From Gonapodya prolifera JEL478 (taxonomy: Eukaryota; Monoblepharomycota; Monoblepharidomycetes; Monoblepharidales; Gonapodyaceae): a DNA stretch of 64,000 nucleotides. How positions within the stretch are numbered: the stretch's first letter is position 1; every line of letters begins with the position of its first letter. Where the stretch lies: NCBI GenBank assembly GCA_001574975.1, contig KQ965844.1:17602-81601 (forward strand), given 5' to 3'. Shown piece by piece: positions 1 through 9,499 of this stretch. Made by a program: the position numbers and the translations under genes. The notes below the pieces were generated by a model. That model did no database searches. It was not told where the DNA came from and saw only the letters and a program-made list of their open reading frames with translations.

Positions 1-204
1 TTTTCCGCGGGGAGGAATGTTATTGGGGACCGGAGGTCCCGTCTTGGACCTGTAATGATTAGAAACTTAATGTTATTAAAGAAGTGGAAGCAGGAATATC
101 CAGAATTAATGTGTATGAAGCGATAATTTATTAAGTTGGGACTTTACGTTTGTAACATTGTAACTCCGAATATATTTTTTTTTTACATTTAGCCTGCTTT
201 TTAA

Positions 205-405
205 CCTGCAAGTTGTAACCGAGTCAACTCGCGGAGTTCGGAGTTGACTCCCATATGAGGGAGCGAGTTCGGAGTTTGTGAATCGTCGATGGAGCAAGTT
301 CGGGAGTTGAGCAACAACCGAGGGAGCGAGTTGGGAGTTGACTCGCTTCGAGGGAGCGAGTTGCGAGTTGGACCTTTTTGAGCGAGTTACTCGCTCCCTC
401 GTAAC
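205..405. repeat. Imperfect short-period repeat cluster
   Basis: The 13-mer GAGGGAGCGAGTT starts near 257, 320 and 350, and its inverse (ACTCGCTCCCTC) lies near 389-400. Between them run variants of GAGTTGGGAGTTGACTCG. The last inverted copy can pair with the third, giving a potential hairpin. No coding frame is convincing here. The first 200 bases show nothing recognisable. Confidence 0.7.
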
Positions 406-652
406 ACTACACGTGACAAGCGTAGGCAAGAGAAGGGCAAGAAAGAATGCATGAGCGAGTATTCAGTCATTGTGGATAACGTGAAAATCGATTCACTTTG
501 GAGAGTTCGCATTTCCTCAATGTTGTGAACAATCCACAACACATGACAACGAACATCACTCCAACTGCAGCCAATAAAATGAAAATGTAGATTGATATCC
601 ATGCAAAATGGTTCTTCGTGACTAAAGTATCCATGAATTCATCAAAGCAAGA

Positions 653-765
653 TTTTGCACAAGGGAGATGGGAACATGCCTTACGCAAGGGCAGTTGTGA
701 ATCTGGGAGAGGATCGCACCAGTCAGGAGTGCAACAAATGTTATCATGATGGAGTTCCGAAAATA
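653..765 (+). pseudogene. Relic of a Fanzor C-terminal zinc-finger region
   Basis: The translation of this short stretch (HKGDGN, RAVVNLGEDRTSQEC) is nearly the same as part of the Fanzor protein encoded at 15838-18139 on the minus strand, and the DNA is also closely similar over about 110 bases. It covers the last RuvC-II region, the alternative catalytic Glu (GEDRTS) and the first zinc-finger Cys pair (CNKC), then similarity stops. No other Fanzor part is seen upstream or downstream, so this is a fragment and not a gene. It shows that at least one other Fanzor copy once sat in this genome region. From 766 to 965 nothing is recognisable. Confidence 0.75.
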
Positions 766-965
766 GGCATAAATATCCTGGTCCTCAATCTCAGTGGCGC
801 AGTTTCCTGCGCTGCGGTGTGGCGGAGGGGTCCGGGGAAACGTGCAAGTACTTAAACTGACCAATTTTTTCATTCCACCACAAACAATTCCAGGTTGATG
901 CTGCTTCCTTTAGTTTCACAGGGGACCAGCAACGCTATAAGGATGTTGTCCGTAACCCAAAATGT

Positions 966-2860
966 GTGTTGATGTTGCTACTTCTTTTAGGTACGTTTAC
1001 AAATCTTTTCTGTGTGATTTGGAAGACTCACCTCTCATCCTCCCTTTTAGACCTGTCCACATTCATACTCACCAGCACAGTTGTTCCTTTTCGGAACAGT
1101 TGTGGTAGCCACCTCCAACTAGCCGGATCATGGTGTATGCCAATTGATTACTCAAACTGCGATGGTCAGGGGGGTAGTACATGTGGAGAGTGAGTTCATG
1201 TAAAAGGATAGAGTTGAGACTCTCGTGTTTACTTATTGCTTTTTTAGTGCTGCTTGTATAACTAATAGCACCTGTGAAACATGCTCCAACTCGGAATGGA
1301 TTACCCGCTGTCCAAATAGTCAAGGAACGGTCAAGATATGCAGGAATCCTGATACGGATTACGGCGCAGTGCGTTGTCATGAATTAAAAAGAGCAACTTT
1401 TCAATCCACTTACATAATGGGTAACAAAGTGTGGTACAGGATGTGTCGATTGTCCCTCAGCCTTTCCACAAGGGACTACCAATGCCTGGCCTTACTGCAA
1501 CGCTGGTACCTGTACGTTTGGTGAGGAATATGCAAATCGTTGTATCACTACAAAGCAATCTTCATGTGTTTGGCTCTACGAATGCTATCCAGGGTACATT
1601 TGATCAGCTGGCACTTGTGTTTGTGAGTTATATTTTTTTTCTTTGTTACAATGGTCTTCCTAAAACAAGTATTTTGGATTTTAGTCCCTTCTCCTCATTC
1701 ACCTCTCCCTCCTCCACCAACACCTCCTCCCTCTGTACCACCACCACCACCACCGCCACCGCCACCTCCACCTCCTCCCTCTCCACCTCCTGCAACACCA
1801 CCACCACCTCCGTCAGCTAACCCTTATACATCAATCGTTTTTTCACCTTTATTGTCATCGCTACCATCAACAGCTTCAACCCTGTCACCCGGTATATCGA
1901 TAACCAGTACCTCACTGAATCGCAGCAACATCACCAAATCATCAAACATGACCAATCTCGTTCCCATTATTGGTGCTGTCGCTGGTGGAATAGTAGTGCT
2001 TTGTCTGGTTGTTTTTTTCCTTATCAGGTACGTTCATTTCTTTGACTCCCGTTACTCACGGCGAATCATAATCATCTTTCCTGTAGACGGAGGAGATACA
2101 CTGGTGGCTTCAACAAGACTGGGCGTGGAAACGAAGAGCATTGGCAGATGCAATCTCTCTATCCGCCTGCATCAGGAGCTTTACCAAGATACCCAGATCC
2201 AACTTATTCAGCTTATTCAGATAATAAACAAGAGGAAATCCAACGTCTGGAGTTCTAAGCTCCTTATGCGGTGGCAGTGGTTATGTAGCTCCTCCCATCT
2301 CTCAGGCTCTCAGCAGCTCCTCCACGTTGTCTCAACCGCAGTGAGTTTCAAATCCCTCTCCATTCTGTGTTTTGGAAATAGGAGTGATTTATTACCCTTC
2401 ATAATAGGTGGTTCTTTATGCAAGTGGCCAGAGACACGAATGCCAATTCTGTACCTTACCAAGGTCAACTGATGTTTGTGGCTACACAGGTGACAAAACA
2501 TCAACAAATATTGATCTTTAATGTAACTCTAACCCTCTTTTGATTACAGCATTCCCCCAGTGAAGCAGATGAAATCGCGGTGTTTAAAGTGAGGAGACCT
2601 TTGATGTAAATTTTTCCTCTTCTTGACCAACATTCCCTTCCTACAGGGGCAATATGTAGAAGTCCAGGAAGTCTTTTGTGACAGTTGGGCCACCGGTCTT
2701 AAATGTGCGTATGACAGAACTCTTCTATACGTCTGCAGTTTCTGATTTGCGCACTGGGCCTTGTCAGCAAGACACTGGAGCCTTCGGAATGTTTCCACTT
2801 GACTGTCTTCAGCTTCATGATGTGATGACCAATATCAGCTACTTTGCGGGAATGGTGTAG
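966..2860 (+). CDS. Receptor-like membrane protein: Cys-rich ectodomain, Pro stalk, TM, SH3
   Basis: Multi-exon gene; the true start is not certain because 5' exons are unclear. Ectodomain exons about 1100-1192, 1246-1384 and 1424-1627 carry many Cys (for example CETCSNSEW, GTGCVDCPSAFPQG, CNAGTCTFG), like EGF/TNFR-type modules. Exon 1685-2027 encodes a long poly-Pro stalk, a Ser/Thr-rich linker and a hydrophobic transmembrane helix (IIGAVAGGIVVLCLVVFFLI) followed by basic residues RRRR after a 59-nt intron (2028-2086). Exons 2408-2489, 2550-2588, 2647-2704 and 2739-2860 join to an SH3 domain: MFVATQHSPSEADEI, VEVQEVFCDSWATG, then GAFGMFPLDCL, all in frame with GT-AG borders; stop TAG at 2858. 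Such a layout suggests a surface sensor with a cytosolic adaptor domain; ligand and pathway are unknown. Oddities: an in-frame TGA at 1601 after CYPGYI, and a frame conflict near 2255, so it may be decaying or misread. Confidence 0.6.
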
Positions 2861-3732
2861 TCCAGCGCTTTGAGTCCAGAAGCAATATCGCAACATCCAA
2901 GGTGTTTTCAAAGCACCAGGAAATGCACAAAATGCCGTCTCATGGAGGTTCTATCAGTCTCATTGAAACCTAATTCGAGAAGTTATGGAAAAGGAAGAGA
3001 TGAGACTGTAAAATTGAAAATGATACTGAAAATGCTGCTAAAAAATAAGATTTGAGACCAAAAAAGTACTGTTGAGACTGAAAGAAGGTGATAGACTGAT
3101 GAGACTGAAAAAGTGAGGTTGAAGAGATGCTAAAAATGAAGCCCCAACCACAAAAAAACAACAAACAACTAAACCTGTGAAATCGAAATTGTGCACTTTG
3201 CTCCATATGAAGCATATGATCAGGATATCGGTCTCAACTGTCTCATACGCTTATTTTCAGTCTCATCCGTACTATTTCGGTCTCAAGAACACTGAAGAAG
3301 GGTCTCATGGAGGTTCTATCGGTCTCATTGAAACCCAATTCGAGAATTTATGGATAAGGAAGAGGTGAGACTGTAATTTTGAGGTTGATACTAAAAATGA
3401 CATTTAAACATAAGAGATTGATCCTGCTATAAGGGGCGATAAACAAGTGCTGTAAAACACAACAATGTGCTAAGATGAGCATTCTAGTACACCTGGAAGT
3501 GCACAAGGAAACCACCCAGGCTCAAGCAGCGCTGACACAGTCTCATGTACAACCCTAGGGGGCAGCGATGTTGTTGAGGATTTCAGGGGAGGGAGGGCAT
3601 AAAATGGGGAGGATCAAAAAAAGGGAGATATTTTATAAGAGAGAGGGGGTAGGGAGCACAGCTACTGATAGCGGCGATCTGCTGCAATGGGGATGAGCGA
3701 GGTTGGCTGGGAGTTTTGGCGGTCAGAGAACC
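2861..3732. other. Intergenic stretch with no recognisable gene
   Basis: No convincing coding frame. It contains one pair of direct repeats (2939-3022 and 3302-3385, listed separately) and purine-rich text around 3590-3660. Nothing else is seen. Confidence 0.5.
2939..3385. repeat. Pair of ~80-bp direct repeats
   Basis: The stretch beginning TCTCATGGAGGTTCTATC at about 2939 recurs at about 3302 with few differences over about 80 bases, 363 bases apart. The spacer is rich in GAGACTG/TCTCA words. No target duplication or transposase is visible. Confidence 0.75.
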
Positions 3733-4860
3733 GTGCGGTGCCACAATTTATTGTACAATTTTCCCAACAATCCCCGAACACCCCCGATGGCTGCTGCAAA
3801 GCCATCTCTCACGCAATGGACGTCATCACAATCTGCCGATGCTTTGTTTCCCACTCCTTCCGCCTCAAACCGTGTTCGTTGATTCTTCCTCCGTCCCATT
3901 CAACCCCATGATGCACCAGAACGGGTCTGAAAACCAATAGGAAACTCTCCCTCATCTTTTAGATCGATCTTTAGCGCTGCGAAAAATGTGGTCGGGAAGG
4001 TGTTTCGTCCATCCCCGCACTCGCGGTATTCGCTCATCACGCAACGGACTGCCCCTCCACATGCCTCACCCGATGCCCCACATCTTGAACCTGTGAGAAC
4101 TGCTTGTTTTACTTTCGGCGTCTGTTCATCTCTGATGTCGCGTTTTTCAGTGCTCCACGACGGAAAGATGTAACACCCCGGAACCGCCGCCATCAGCTTC
4201 TGACATGAACAGCTCAATCACCGTCGTCAATACTGCTTCTGTATCTACCTCTCTGAAACATACATTTTGGGATTTGGAAGACCATCACGCGGATCAGGCG
4301 AATTATGGGGATCACGAGGATCATGATCTCAAATTCGGGAGGGATGTTCTGATTGAGGCACTGGTACGTCTTCACATCTTACACCGCTCTTCTTCTTCAT
4401 AGCTAAGACGTACTACGCGTGCAGTCCGTTTTGATGACAAACTCTTCGGCATCCCAACTCCCTCCAGAAATACTGGAAATGATTTTTCACTACATCCACC
4501 TGCGAGAATGTTACTCCACTTTACGATACGTCTGCTTGTCATGGCGCTGTTTAGTCATGGGGGGTCCCGTCCCCAGTCTCATAAACATTCAAATTGTCAA
4601 TGGGTTCGCGTGTCCTTCCCCTGTCGATCTTGAGAAAATGAAACCAGGTTTCAACATTGTCACCGCAAATCACCAACTCTTTGCGCACAACGGCTCTTGT
4701 GTTCCTCAACATAAGTACAAGCTCCAAATCAAATACCGCAATGACAACACAGTCCATCGAGGGAACTCGAGCGCCAATGGATCCCAAACGACGATCTCTC
4801 CAAGCCACTGTATTGTGTGCCTAATCATATCGTTGATCTTGAGAATGAGGCGTACACGTT
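3733..4860 (+). repeat. Segmental duplication, copy 1 (F-box gene and upstream region)
   Basis: From GGTGCCACAATTTATTG at about 3735 through the F-box coding sequence the DNA matches 22239-23458 at high similarity, with small indels. The duplicated block thus includes about 450 bases of upstream DNA, which could hold the promoter. Copy 2 holds an extra ~110-bp internal segment. The two copies lie about 18.5 kb apart in the same orientation. Confidence 0.85.
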
Positions 4861-5260
4861 TCTACGTTATGAGGATCCAAACTTTCCACTCCGCGCAGGG
4901 AAAAGTGTTGAATGTGGAATTGCCGTATGTCTCAGTTTATATTTCAACGAACCTGGACCGGGTGAAGAAGTGGTTTGGTTGGTTTGTGATCTTCAGGAGT
5001 TTTCAGTTCGTGCACTTGAGAAGGAATTTAGGCAACGTGTTTTTGGACGCTTATGCAAGATCGGGCTGCCAGACTGGAATAATCCTCAAATGTTGTTGGA
5101 CATTGCCTTTTTTACAACAACTGCAGTTGAGATAGGTAGTTCGGGCCACTGTGATTACTTTCGTGAACATTTATGGCGGTCCATAGCGGCTGATGGTATT
5201 ACATGTGAAATGTGGATGAATCATCCAGTACAGAAGTATAGAAAGCGAACACTCTATTGA
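4205..5260 (+). pseudogene. F-box protein gene, copy 1, frame broken
   Basis: Exon 1 (4205-4363) joins by a 61-nt intron (4364-4424) to exon 2, which begins with a clear F-box: QLPPEILEMIFHYI followed by TLRYVCLSW. F-box proteins bring substrates to SCF ubiquitin ligases; the substrate here is unknown. Compared with copy 2, about 7 bases are missing near 4753 after the residues DNTVH, which shifts the frame; the family sequence then resumes in another frame (WIPNDDL, PNHIVDLENEAY) and runs to TGA at 5258. So the domain is complete but the gene is split in two frames: MQSV... up to about 4753 and the remainder to 5260. Either a recent pseudogene or an assembly error. The end abuts an LRR-array fragment. 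Confidence 0.75.
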
Positions 5261-5261
5261 A

Positions 5262-5570
5262 GACCTGGCCTGGTCCCCCTTTTTCTCCAACTTCATGTTA
5301 CAGACAACAAAATTGGTGATGAAGGGGCGCGCGCTGTCGCCGAGGCCCTCAAGGTCAACAGGACGCTCACGGAGTTGTGGCTGAGAAGTGAGTGTGTGTG
5401 TTGAGTGGATAGTGGTGAGAGTGGTGTTGACGGTCGAACCAAACCTGGCCTGGTCCCCTTTTTCTCCAACGTAACGTAACAGAGAACTTGATCAGCGATG
5501 CTCAGAGGCGAGCCCTTGAGGCACTTGAGGCACTTGAATCAAGCACATGGTCCATCTACGTGTAGCAGGG
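5262..5570 (+). pseudogene. Orphan fragment of the LRR exon array
   Basis: One complete 84-nt LRR exon (5304-5387, residues IGDEGARAVAEALK and LTELWL) with its usual GTGAGTGTGTGTG donor and the CCTGGCCTGGTCC-type intron is followed by a second, decayed LRR exon from 5483 (ENLISDAQRRALEALEAL). No kinase or Sel1 coding lies upstream: the fragment begins inside an intron sequence directly after the F-box gene stop. It matches the array at 11472-12441. It is best read as a displaced copy of the 3' end of that gene, since its 3' flank is shared too. Confidence 0.8.
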
Positions 5571-5654
5571 TCCCTTATCTTTATCCGACGCAACTTGTGG
5601 TTCGTCAAGAGCTTACCTACCACCCCACCTTGGTTCTCGCATATTTACGGGAAG

Positions 5655-5790
5655 ATAATGTAATGGGCTTTATGGCTTGTGATGCCTCGAAATCAATCTG
5701 ATCAACTAGAATCAAATCACAAAGCAATCACAAACACCGTCAAATTTTCAATGACCCAGAAGTTGAACCTAACCAATCCAGATTGGGCTG
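5655..5790. repeat. Shared 3' flank of the LRR gene (copy 1)
   Basis: GATAATGTAATGGGC...CAATGACCCAGAAGTT (ends quoted) matches about 12638-12765, downstream of the complete kinase-Sel1-LRR gene. Around it are many TGATC words (5705-5900), such as GTGATCTGTGATC, which recur near 15340-15500. From 5790 to 6078 only this TGATC-rich text is seen. Confidence 0.75.
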
Positions 5791-6078
5791 TGCCGCATCC
5801 ACTTGATCTTCAGTCCTTGATCAGATGTGATCCGTTATCCGTGATCTGTGATCAATGATGCAAACCACAAATAACCGGATCCACTTGGGTCAAATCAGAT
5901 CAGATCACAAAAAACGAACACAAACCACTGAAAATTGCAATGGCACCTAACCAATCCAATTTGGACCCCAGCAGTCCAATGTGAACCCAACCAAAAAACC
6001 AGATTCACAGCGATCTAGGATGTTTTGTACTCACCTGTTTTTTTTTTTTTCAGTTTCTTCTGTGTATGTAAGAAAGAG

Positions 6079-6474
6079 ATGAAGTGGGGACTTGTTGTGG
6101 TGTTGTGCTTTGGAGCACTGGCACTTTCCTTCACAATATACTTGATCACGGCGAAGACACCCCACATGCAGACAACGCCCGCTGTTACAGTAGGAGAAAG
6201 TCAGTGTGTCACGGAGCGAACAGGTAGATATGGCAGCAAAAGTGTTGTATGCTACAGCGATGTGGTCTATGAGGTTGCAGGGAAGTCATACAAGTGAAAA
6301 ATTAAGGGGGCATTCAAAGCAGAAGCAAAAATCAACATCGAGTACAACCCGAATGACCCCACAGATATCTCAGACAAGGAGGTCACGCAAAGTACCGTTG
6401 TAGGGTGGCTTATGATCGTTCCTGTGATGTTGCTAACGATAGGGTCTTCCATATATTTCTACAGGCAGAAATAG
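6079..6474 (+). CDS. DUF3592-like small two-TM protein, interrupted by in-frame TGA
   Basis: The frame starts with a hydrophobic helix (VVVLCFGALALSFTIYLI), then a soluble part with VVYEVAGKSYK and INIEYNPNDPTD, and ends in a second helix (VVGWLMIVPVMLLTIGSSIY) and TAG at 6472. The order TM, then Y-x-V-x-GK-x-Y and V-x-Y-x-P-x-x-P, then TM is that of DUF3592 proteins, whose function is unknown. A TGA at 6295 stops the frame just after SYK. It lies in a 12-base stretch between two AAG triplets; the family pattern (GKxYxG) would continue directly at GAFKAEAK beyond it, so the stretch looks inserted. The gene may be a pseudogene, or the stop may be a sequence error. An intron 3' end (TTTTGTACTCACC...TTTCAG) lies just upstream at 6024-6053. 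Confidence 0.55.
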
Positions 6475-7815
6475 ATTTCTGAGTTTTCACGGGGCACCAC
6501 GCACATTTGTGTAAAGTCAAGTCGTTTACAATCCATTGAAGGAGGTGCAGCTTTGAGGTTCCAGGTCACGTGGTTTGACACAGCCACTAGGGATCCCACA
6601 AGTGCTCCGCTACAGATTGCCGGCAAATAAAACCACATCCACATTCAATCGCACCGTGACCTTCGACAATCCATCTGGAAGCATTCACAAAGGTGAATAC
6701 AGCGTCTTCCACCCCAGTATCTGGACAGAGAGCGGGTCCTCCGTGTCGGCGCCGCAAAACCGACACGCTCGGCAGAATCAACAACGGTGGAATCGGAGGT
6801 CCAAACTCACTCACATCGCGCCGGAAGAGTCTTCTGGACTTGTTTGATGTTTTTCAGGACGTTCTTTCGATGCCTGTTCTGACTCCGCTCTTGTCTCCCA
6901 AACAGCCCACAACTGCTCCCCTCCACTTTCTTCACTTTCATCACTAATAAACAAGCGAAAGATGAACAACGATGCAACGGAAAGTCAAGATGTACGTTGT
7001 CTCACCACTCGAGGTCCACTGAGTGTCCGCAGGATTGGATGTCGCGGTGCAACTTGAGCCCGCTCTTTATCTCGCTTCATCGAATGTTTTTATATCGTAC
7101 CTTTGCTTTGTAGAAACATTCGACGAAGCGAGGCAGATTTCCTGGTTCTTGTTCGTCATCCGAGAGCGAGGCAGAGGTCCCCTGAGTAACCAAAAAAAGG
7201 TGAACATCGCGTCCGTTCAGTTTTCATACTTTGTACTCACCCTCCTGTTTTTACTGCAGTAAAAGAGGAAAGAGCGAGCGTCGGGATGAACAAAGAGGTC
7301 CTTCTCGGGATCAACGTAGACGTGCACGCATTCTTCGTGATACATCCTCCAAGGAAACCCCAAAAGGTGAGCAAGGAAGGTGGAAACGGAGTCCAGACAT
7401 TTGGATATTCCAGCACTGTGACTGGGCGGATGTGCGCGTGCGTAGCTTTGCATGGGGAAATCCTATGGGCGCATGTCGCTCGTCATCGTGCAGCGATGAC
7501 ACACACACGTGACTGTTGACCAGGGTTTGTAAACCGTATCATGATGTGAATAGCTCATCTCTCGATTATGGAGCCCTGTGTATTCACATTGTGACGCGTG
7601 AAACTGCGGACAGAAATCGTATCGATTTGTGTGAAATTTACATCGCATAGAGAGACGCGTGGTCCAGTGTCGTAATTCGTAGCATGTGTGTGCGCTTTTC
7701 TGTCCGTGTTCTCCTGAACATTAGAATAGGAAGCGTTGAAAACCCGTTTTTTCCGGGGGTTCATCATCGCTTTATGTTCAGTGTTCATACTTTATGCTCA
7801 CCATTCTGTTTTAGG
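6475..7815. other. Region with possible decayed exons, no gene resolved
   Basis: Two intron 3' ends of very similar sequence are visible (about 7218-7260 and 7774-7816: TCATACTTTGTACTCACC and TCATACTTTATGCTCACC, each followed by a CTGTTTT tract and AG). After the first, a basic stretch (KRGKSERRDEQ, RRRARILRDTSSKETPK) runs to a GTGAGC donor near 7369. These look like exons of one or two genes related to the neighbours, but I could not link them to a start or a domain. Confidence 0.35.
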
Positions 7816-7816
7816 G

Positions 7817-8639
7817 CAANTTGGAAATACCAAACCCCGCGGCCAGTTAGCATCTTTGTCTGATGGACGACCAGTTCCTTCTCGAAACCAACAGCCACTA
7901 AATATCCGGCTCCAACAGTCTACTATAACAACAGCCGTTCAACCAGAAGCCGAAGCTGAACCTCAACCTGCAAAGATACCATCACAAGTCAATCTTCAAG
8001 TCGATTCGTTCGCAGACAAGCTTTTCGAAATTTTCCAGCAGCGTTTGAATTTCAATCCCCAGCTTCTGGACCTTCAGCGAGAAAATGCACGTTTATGGGA
8101 ACTGTCGGAAAACCAAGCTCAACTGTTGGAGGCTAAGACTCGGGAGAACGAGAATCTTCAGAAAAAAAATCAGATTCTTTTGACGCGCATGCAAAATGGG
8201 GATCGCACCAACTGGCCTTTGCTTCGCAAGGGGTACAATGATGCTGTGAAGGAGCTGAAGGAAGCGGAAAAGACCCTCCTTGCTGAGTTTCCAGAGATTC
8301 ACGCATCCTCAGCGGACAACGACCTCCTCCACACTCGACTTAGACAGTGGCAATCGCGCTTCTTCAATGCTCATCGGAAGAAGATAGAAGCAGTGATATT
8401 GTAAGTGTGCTTCTATTCGCTATTGTATTTGCATACCATGACCGTTCTTTTTGTCAAGTAATCGTCACACCGAAGAACAGTTGCGACTTGCGAACAAGAA
8501 GTTAATGCAAATGGGGTCAGCACCTTATGTGGTGTTCGGACCGGAGGAAGTTGAATTATTCGAAACCTGGGTGGGAACACCAACGCCTTCGGATGCGTCT
8601 GGTGAAGTCAGTGATGACGGCCGTGAGATTGTTGTTTGA
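7817..8639 (+). CDS. Coiled-coil protein of unknown function (partial 5' end)
   Basis: Two exons are supported: about 7817-8400 and 8459-8639, joined by a 58-nt intron (8401-8458, GTAAGT...AAG) in phase 2; stop TGA at 8637. The upstream reading continues to an ATG at 7736, but a typical branch site and acceptor (GCTCACC...TGTTTTAG) lies at 7789-7816, so the first coding exon is probably upstream. The protein has a Gln/Pro-rich N part, then heptad-like stretches (DLQRENARLWELSENQAQLL, NENLQKKNQIL, ELKEAEKTLLAEF) predicted as coiled coil, then an acidic Ser/Glu tail. No catalytic motif is seen. Base 7820 is N. From 8640 to 8924 nothing is recognisable. Confidence 0.5.
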
Positions 8640-8924
8640 ATTGCGAGATAGATCGGGGTTTATAGAGTATCCGGCGATGTGATTAAGGAAGAGATGGTAG
8701 GGCGTGAGGGAATATGAAATGGGAGAGAAATAGTTACTTCTGTGCTCTTTTGGATTGATTTGACAATAAATGGTCTGTGCAAAACTTGGATGATTCTTGG
8801 AGAAACTAATAGTTGAATCTTTTTACAGGTACAAGAACAGCTTTATCAGGACTACGTTGAACTCGATGGAACAAGGTTCAATCGAGAAACTGGTTCTACA
8901 CTTTGATACTAGACTTTGATAGTA

Positions 8925-9386
8925 TCAAAGACGAGGCGAGTCTTCCCCGTCTGGGACTTCTTCATAGTCGTGGTCATCATCAACGGAGTCCGAGTCGGAG
9001 ACCGAGTCGCCATCGGAGTCGGAATCTTCATCCATAGCTTCCATATCATTGTCATCGTCATGGTCGTCGTCGTTGTCCGATTCCCACATTTGATCAGCAT
9101 CATCATCGACGGCGGCATCATCATCATCATCGAGAGCGGCATCAAGGTCGGCGAGATTGTATATGCCAATCGCGAGGTTAGATTGGAAGGAGGAGCAGAG
9201 GGGGAATTGTGATGGAAGGACGGATTGATCGGCCATTGCGAGGGAATAGGCGATCAGGAGGTCATTGAAGCAGCGGAGGAATTCTTCAGAGTGGAGAGAG
9301 GAAGAGACATCGACAATAACAGAGATTTTGAGAACATTTCTCCACTGTACAAACAAGTGCCATGACCAAAGCATCCGAAAACCCAC
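8925..9386 (-). CDS. Acidic-tailed hypothetical protein
   Basis: Single open frame on the minus strand ending in a long Asp/Glu/Ser tract (DDDDDAAVDDDAD, DSDSDGDSVSDSD) and the ending EVPDGEDSPRL. No domain is recognised; the true start may be the downstream Met of MADQSVLPSQF. What supports it as a gene is that its last about 90 bases, including the stop, occur again at 15551-15670. The acidic tail is common in nuclear chaperone-like proteins, but nothing more specific can be said. Confidence 0.35.
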   Translation of the reverse strand: MGFRMLWSWHLFVQWRNVLKISVIVDVSSSLHSEEFLRCFNDLLIAYSLAMADQSVLPSQFPLCSSFQSNLAIGIYNLADLDAALDDDDDAAVDDDADQMWESDNDDDHDDDNDMEAMDEDSDSDGDSVSDSDSVDDDHDYEEVPDGEDSPRL

Positions 9387-9499
9387 CTCGTGGTCCTCTC
9401 CACTCTGTGACCGAACTCGTCGTCTGCGACATCAGAAAACTCGTCGCGGCGGCTGAATCGTTTCTTTCATGTCCTCATCATCCCGCAATCCCTGACCAG

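Noticed and set aside
205-405. CRISPR-like array
   Set aside because: The repeats are imperfect, have irregular spacing and no unique spacers, and this is a fungal nuclear sequence.
1738-1815. CCACCACCACC-rich stretch as a plain microsatellite
   Set aside because: It encodes a poly-Pro stalk in frame between the Cys-rich exons and the TM helix, so it is coding sequence.
1601-6297. Reassigned TGA codon in this organism (in-frame TGA in three genes)
   Set aside because: Many intact genes here end at TGA exactly where the family ends (SDR, oligopeptidase B, both p24 genes, WKF, ADA2), so TGA is a normal stop.
8916-9212. Plus-strand Val/Ile-rich ORF opposite the acidic protein
   Set aside because: It is the antisense shadow of Asp codons; the minus-strand reading has the duplicated 3' end.
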